In this document: one piece after another, positions 60,615-63,357 of the stretch
How positions within the stretch are numbered: position 1 is the stretch's first letter
Layout: each line of letters begins with the position of its first letter
Assembly: GCA_031266805.1 (NCBI GenBank)
Contig: JAISAH010000119.1
Location: 1-63,357, forward strand
Direction of reading: 5' to 3'
DNA: 63,357 nt
Source: Gracilibacteraceae bacterium
GTDB lineage: Bacteria; Bacillota; Desulfitobacteriia; Desulfitobacteriales; Syntrophobotulaceae
The notes under the pieces: generated by a model
Database searches by the model: none
Told to the model about the DNA's origin: nothing
What the model saw: the letters and a program-made list of their open reading frames with translations, nothing else
Made by a program: the position numbers and the translations under genes

Positions 60615-63357
60615 TTACTTGGCGCCGCCGAAAGCGTATACCGTGGTCTCTTGGGTAATACCACCAAAGTCAACGCCTGTGGGATCGTTCCCCGGCGTGA
60701 GAACTATGGCGGATCTGGTCTGGGCGGCAAGAGCCGAGCCGGTCAGGGCGTCCACCAGCGTGTTGCCGTCCGCCGTGTAAATATTCGTGTAATCGAAGGT
60801 CAAAGCATCGCGAACAGCCTGATTCGTCTCGTAGCGCGTCGCGCCGTAGAGCCTTGTGGCCCCGGCTATATCACTCACGAGAGAAGGACCGCCCAGGATA
60901 TAGGTCTGGCCCACAGGCGCGCCGCTCAAACTGCCGTCCGGGTTGGCGATCTGGATAGCGTAGCCGTTGGCAGCCGCATAGGCGGCTGCGCTCACCGCGT
61001 CGGCAGTAGCGTTATAGCCGACGACGAACGTACCTTGTCTGCCCGTCAGCCTGGAATTGACCAGAGCCGCTGTTTCAAGGCGGTTGGCGCCTGTCAGCGT
61101 TTCGATAGTGACATTAGGCAGCGCTCTTTTCAGCGCGTCGACTACCGCCGGATCCAAAGCGCCGACGACATAGATCTTCTTCGCGCCCAAACGCTGGATC
61201 TCCGCGATCACAGCGGGGTCGATACTGCCCATGCTGAGAAGGATCGGCGCGTTTTCCTGTCCGGCCAGCGGAGCCACGGCTAGGGCGTCGATTAGGTTAT
61301 TTTGTCCGCCGGGAGCGATGATCACCGTGTCCGCGCTCGTCCAGCCTCTACGGGAGATGGCCAGCGAGGTTTCCACACGGTTTTGGCCGCTGATATAGGA
61401 GAGAGAGGCTTTGCTGACAATGATGCCGGGACCTGCCGCCTCAGGCTCAAGATCTTCAGGAATCTGCACGGCTGCGCCGCCGCCACTGCCGCCGTTAGGC
61501 GTGGATGTGACCGGGCTGTAACCGATCATAAACGTGGAAAGATGATCAGTAGTGAAAAGCACCTCGTGCGAGAGGGCGTCATACATTGCTGACATTTTGT
61601 GGATATTGCCAAACTCATCCAGGTAGTAAACTGCCACGCCGTTCGCCTTTTGACCGGGTTTCAGATCGTACGGCAGTCTGATAGAGAGCAGCCCGTTAAA
61701 TGACGTCGTGATATTAGCCCCATTGGCTGTGATGGATATATCAAAGACCGGAGCGTCGCCTACCGCGGCTTGCTGGAGCAGATTCAAATCCGTCGCCGGA
61801 TCAACCTGCTGAATACCCAGAGATATATCACCGTTGCCGCCCACCGCCGCTATTTGCTCCGCGAGTTCAGCGGTGAGGGTAAGCGAGCCTTGAGGCAGTT
61901 TGATCTCTACGGTCACGTCCGCATCCGCGAATTCGGCCAACGCCGTAGCTGGCAGCGTGGCGGTCACAACCGATTGGGCTTCCGAGACATCAATGCTCAC
62001 TACTGCTTGGCTCGAATTCGCGCTGTTCGCTTCGGCAATCAATTCAGCTACCGTATTCGGAGGCAGTTCTACTGTAGCCTCGCCGTTCGTGACATGGTAT
62101 TCCACCTCCACGTCGCCGACAGGAACGGTATAGTTGCCGTCATCTTCGCCATCACCGTCTGCATCAGCATCCGCATCGGCATCGGCGTCCGCATCGGCAT
62201 CAGCATCCGCATCAGCATCCGCATCGGCGTCCGCATCGGCATCAGCATCCGCATCGGCGTCAGCATCGGCATCGGCATCAGCGTCAGCATCGGCGTCCGC
62301 GTCAGCATCAGCGTCGGCGTCAGCATCCGCGTCCGCATCCGCATCGGCGTCGGCATCAGCATCAGCATCTGCATCTGCATCCGCGTCAGCATCGGCGTCA
62401 GCATCCGCATCAGCATCGGCATCAGCGTCTGCATCGGCGTCGGCGTCGGCGTCCGCGTCTGCGTCCGCATCAGCGTCAGCATCCGCATCGGCGTCAGCGT
62501 CCGCATCGGCATCAGCATCTGCATCAGCGTCAGCATCCGCGTCAGCATCGGCATCAGCGTCAGCATCAGCATCAGCGTCGGCGTCGGCGTCAGCATCCGC
62601 GTCTGCGTCAGCATCGGCGTCGGCGTCTGCATCGGCGTCCGCATCGGCGTCAGCATCGGCATCGGCATCCGCGTCAGCATCGGCATCGGCATCCGCGTCA
62701 GCATCGGCGTCAGCGTCCGCATCAGCATCGGCATCCGCGTCAGCATCGGCATCAGCGTCTGCATCTGCGTCCGCATCAGCATCTGCGTCGGCATCAGCAT
62801 CGGCATCAGCGTCGGCGTCTGCATCAGCATCAGCATCAGCGTCCGCATCTGCGTCGGCATCAGCGTCGGCATCCGCATCGGCATCCGCATCGGCGTCAGC
62901 ATCAGCATCTGCGTCGGCATCAGCATCCGCGTCGGCATCAGCGTCAGCATCGGCGTCAGCGTCCGCATCAGCATCGGCATCGGCGTCAGCATCGGCCTCA
63001 GGGGATGCCTCTGCGTCCGCATCAGCATCGGCGTCGGCATCAGCATCGGCATCAGCGTCGGCGTCCGCATCAGCATCTGCGTCAGCGTCCGCATCAGCGT
63101 CTGCATCGGCGTCAGCATCTGCATCGGCTTCAGCATCGGCATCTGCATCAGCTTCTGCATCAGCATCAGCGTCCGCATCTGCATCAGCGTCAGCGTCCGC
63201 ATCCGCATCGGCATCCGCTTCCGCTTCAGCATCAGCATCTGCTTCGGCATCAGCTTCCGCGTCGGCATCAGCGTCAGCATCGGCGTCAGCGTCCGCATCA
63301 GCATCGGCATCGGCGAGAGCGGCAGAGCGTCGGGGAGGGACAGAGTGTACGGCTTCG
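60615..63357 (-). CDS. Large surface protein: Asp-Ala repeat stalk, beta domain, CWB2 repeats (5' end outside window)
   Basis: The frame is open without stop from the right edge to 60615, at least 913 residues. Order from the N-terminal side: EAVHSVPPRRSAALAD, then about 190 Asp-Ala dipeptides with a few Glu-Ala and one SPEA interruption (63316-62160). Next comes a domain with VEYHVTNGEATVELPPNTV and later FTTDHLSTFMIGYSP, as seen in surface-layer-associated proteins. Three CWB2 repeats end the protein (SGQNRVETSLAISRRGW, LAGQENAPILLSMG). A GTG at 62111 is open but lies inside this frame and is not the real start. The acidic stalk probably projects or spaces the protein at the cell surface. 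It is a paralogue of the CWB2-CAP protein at 4.7 kb. Confidence 0.85.
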   Translation of the reverse strand, partial: EAVHSVPPRRSAALADADADADADADADADADAEADAEADADAEAEADADADADADADADADADADAEADADADAEADADADADADADADADADADADADADADADADADADADAEASPEADADADADADADADADADADADADADADADADADADADADADADADADADADADADADADADADADADADADADADADADADADADADADADADADADADADADADADADADADADADADADADADADADADADADADADADADADADADADADADADADADADADADADADADADADADADADADADADADADADADADADADADADADADADADADADADADADADADADADADADADADADADADADADADADADADADADADADADADADADADADGDGEDDGNYTVPVGDVEVEYHVTNGEATVELPPNTVAELIAEANSANSSQAVVSIDVSEAQSVVTATLPATALAEFADADVTVEIKLPQGSLTLTAELAEQIAAVGGNGDISLGIQQVDPATDLNLLQQAAVGDAPVFDISITANGANITTSFNGLLSIRLPYDLKPGQKANGVAVYYLDEFGNIHKMSAMYDALSHEVLFTTDHLSTFMIGYSPVTSTPNGGSGGGAAVQIPEDLEPEAAGPGIIVSKASLSYISGQNRVETSLAISRRGWTSADTVIIAPGGQNNLIDALAVAPLAGQENAPILLSMGSIDPAVIAEIQRLGAKKIYVVGALDPAVVDALKRALPNVTIETLTGANRLETAALVNSRLTGRQGTFVVGYNATADAVSAAAYAAANGYAIQIANPDGSLSGAPVGQTYILGGPSLVSDIAGATRLYGATRYETNQAVRDALTFDYTNIYTADGNTLVDALTGSALAAQTRSAIVLTPGNDPTGVDFGGITQETTVYAFGGAK
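62160..63316 (-). repeat. About 1.16 kb hexanucleotide-type repeat coding for (Asp-Ala)n
   Basis: Read on the minus strand the sequence is GAY GCN repeated about 190 times. The third codon positions vary freely (GAT/GAC, GCA/GCG/GCC/GCT) while the amino acids stay fixed, so the tract is kept at protein level and is not a young slippage product. Read in the other frames it yields meaningless Met-Pro-Leu-Arg-Thr-rich peptides. Confidence 0.9.

Noticed and set aside
62069-63310. Long minus-strand open frame rich in Met-Pro-Leu-Arg-Thr
   Set aside because: It is the shifted reading of the Asp-Ala repeat. The Asp-Ala frame is continuous with the CWB2 protein and shows the codon third-position variation of a real gene.
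62160-63316. CRISPR array or non-coding satellite
   Set aside because: There is no repeat/spacer alternation; the unit is six bases, always GAY GCN in frame with a gene.

Overview
The window looks like chromosomal DNA of a Firmicute of the class Clostridia, probably anaerobic and possibly spore-forming. The signs are cell-wall-binding type 2 (CWB2) surface proteins, YheC/YheD-type ATP-grasp proteins, a glgC/glgD/glgA glycogen operon, a Tn1549-type conjugation gene block, the three-gene GlpA-like/FAD oxidoreductase/DUF1667 operon, and strong AGGAGG ribosome-binding sites. Genus is not assignable. The flanks are G+C rich; three stretches are visibly more A+T rich: the toxin-antitoxin remnants (about 0.2-0.7 and 19.0-19.55 kb), the block at 19.5-42.3 kb, and the ATP-grasp trio (57.2-60.5 kb). 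This suggests mosaic ancestry.

Layout. 0.2-0.7 kb: antitoxin plus the C-terminal remnant of a PIN toxin. 0.9-4.1 kb: a three-gene cassette with two different P-loop ATPases of the BREX BrxD (DUF2791) kind and an unknown partner, without other BREX genes. 4.1-13.0 kb: small export protein, a CWB2-CAP surface protein, UPF0173 hydrolase, a glycerol-3-phosphate-dehydrogenase-like operon, uppP, phoU, an unknown gene and an ArgA-like acetyltransferase. 13.1-18.9 kb: core type IV secretion genes (VirD4, Maff2, VirB6-like, PrgI, VirB4) with no relaxase or integrase. 19.0-19.55 kb: RelB-type antitoxin and a frameshifted YoeB-type toxin.

19.6-42.3 kb: nineteen genes, all on the minus strand, apparently one catabolic locus. 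Upstream lies a perfect sigma-54 promoter (42271-42286), and a sigma-54 activator is encoded inside. A tripartite tricarboxylate transporter (TctABC) feeds a set of enzymes for branched di/tricarboxylates: two PrpD-type dehydratases, a LeuC/LeuD-type hydro-lyase, two-subunit aconitase X, a PrpF isomerase, an HMGL-type enzyme, an HpcH/HpaI aldolase, a 2-enoate-reductase-type flavoenzyme, a LarA-type Ni-pincer enzyme and an Fe-S aldo/keto reductase. It also holds an archaeal-type GAPDH and an archaeal-type PGK. The PGK lacks an arginine that normally binds the 3-phosphate. I propose that aldolase cleavage yields an aldehyde acid which the GAPDH/PGK pair oxidises with ATP formation. This is the best candidate for an undescribed system here.

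42.5-56.4 kb: a glycogen operon (glgP, glgC, glgD, glgA, a fused GH13-GH77 enzyme, pgi) running into a small membrane protein, a PatB-type C-S lyase and a serine acetyltransferase. 56.4-56.9 kb: a probable 86-nt small RNA with its own promoter and terminator, then palindromic intergenic repeats. 56.9-63.36 kb, minus strand: a zinc-ribbon membrane protein, three tandem ATP-grasp proteins, and the 3' part of a very large CWB2 surface protein with about 190 consecutive Asp-Ala dipeptides. That gene runs off the right edge.
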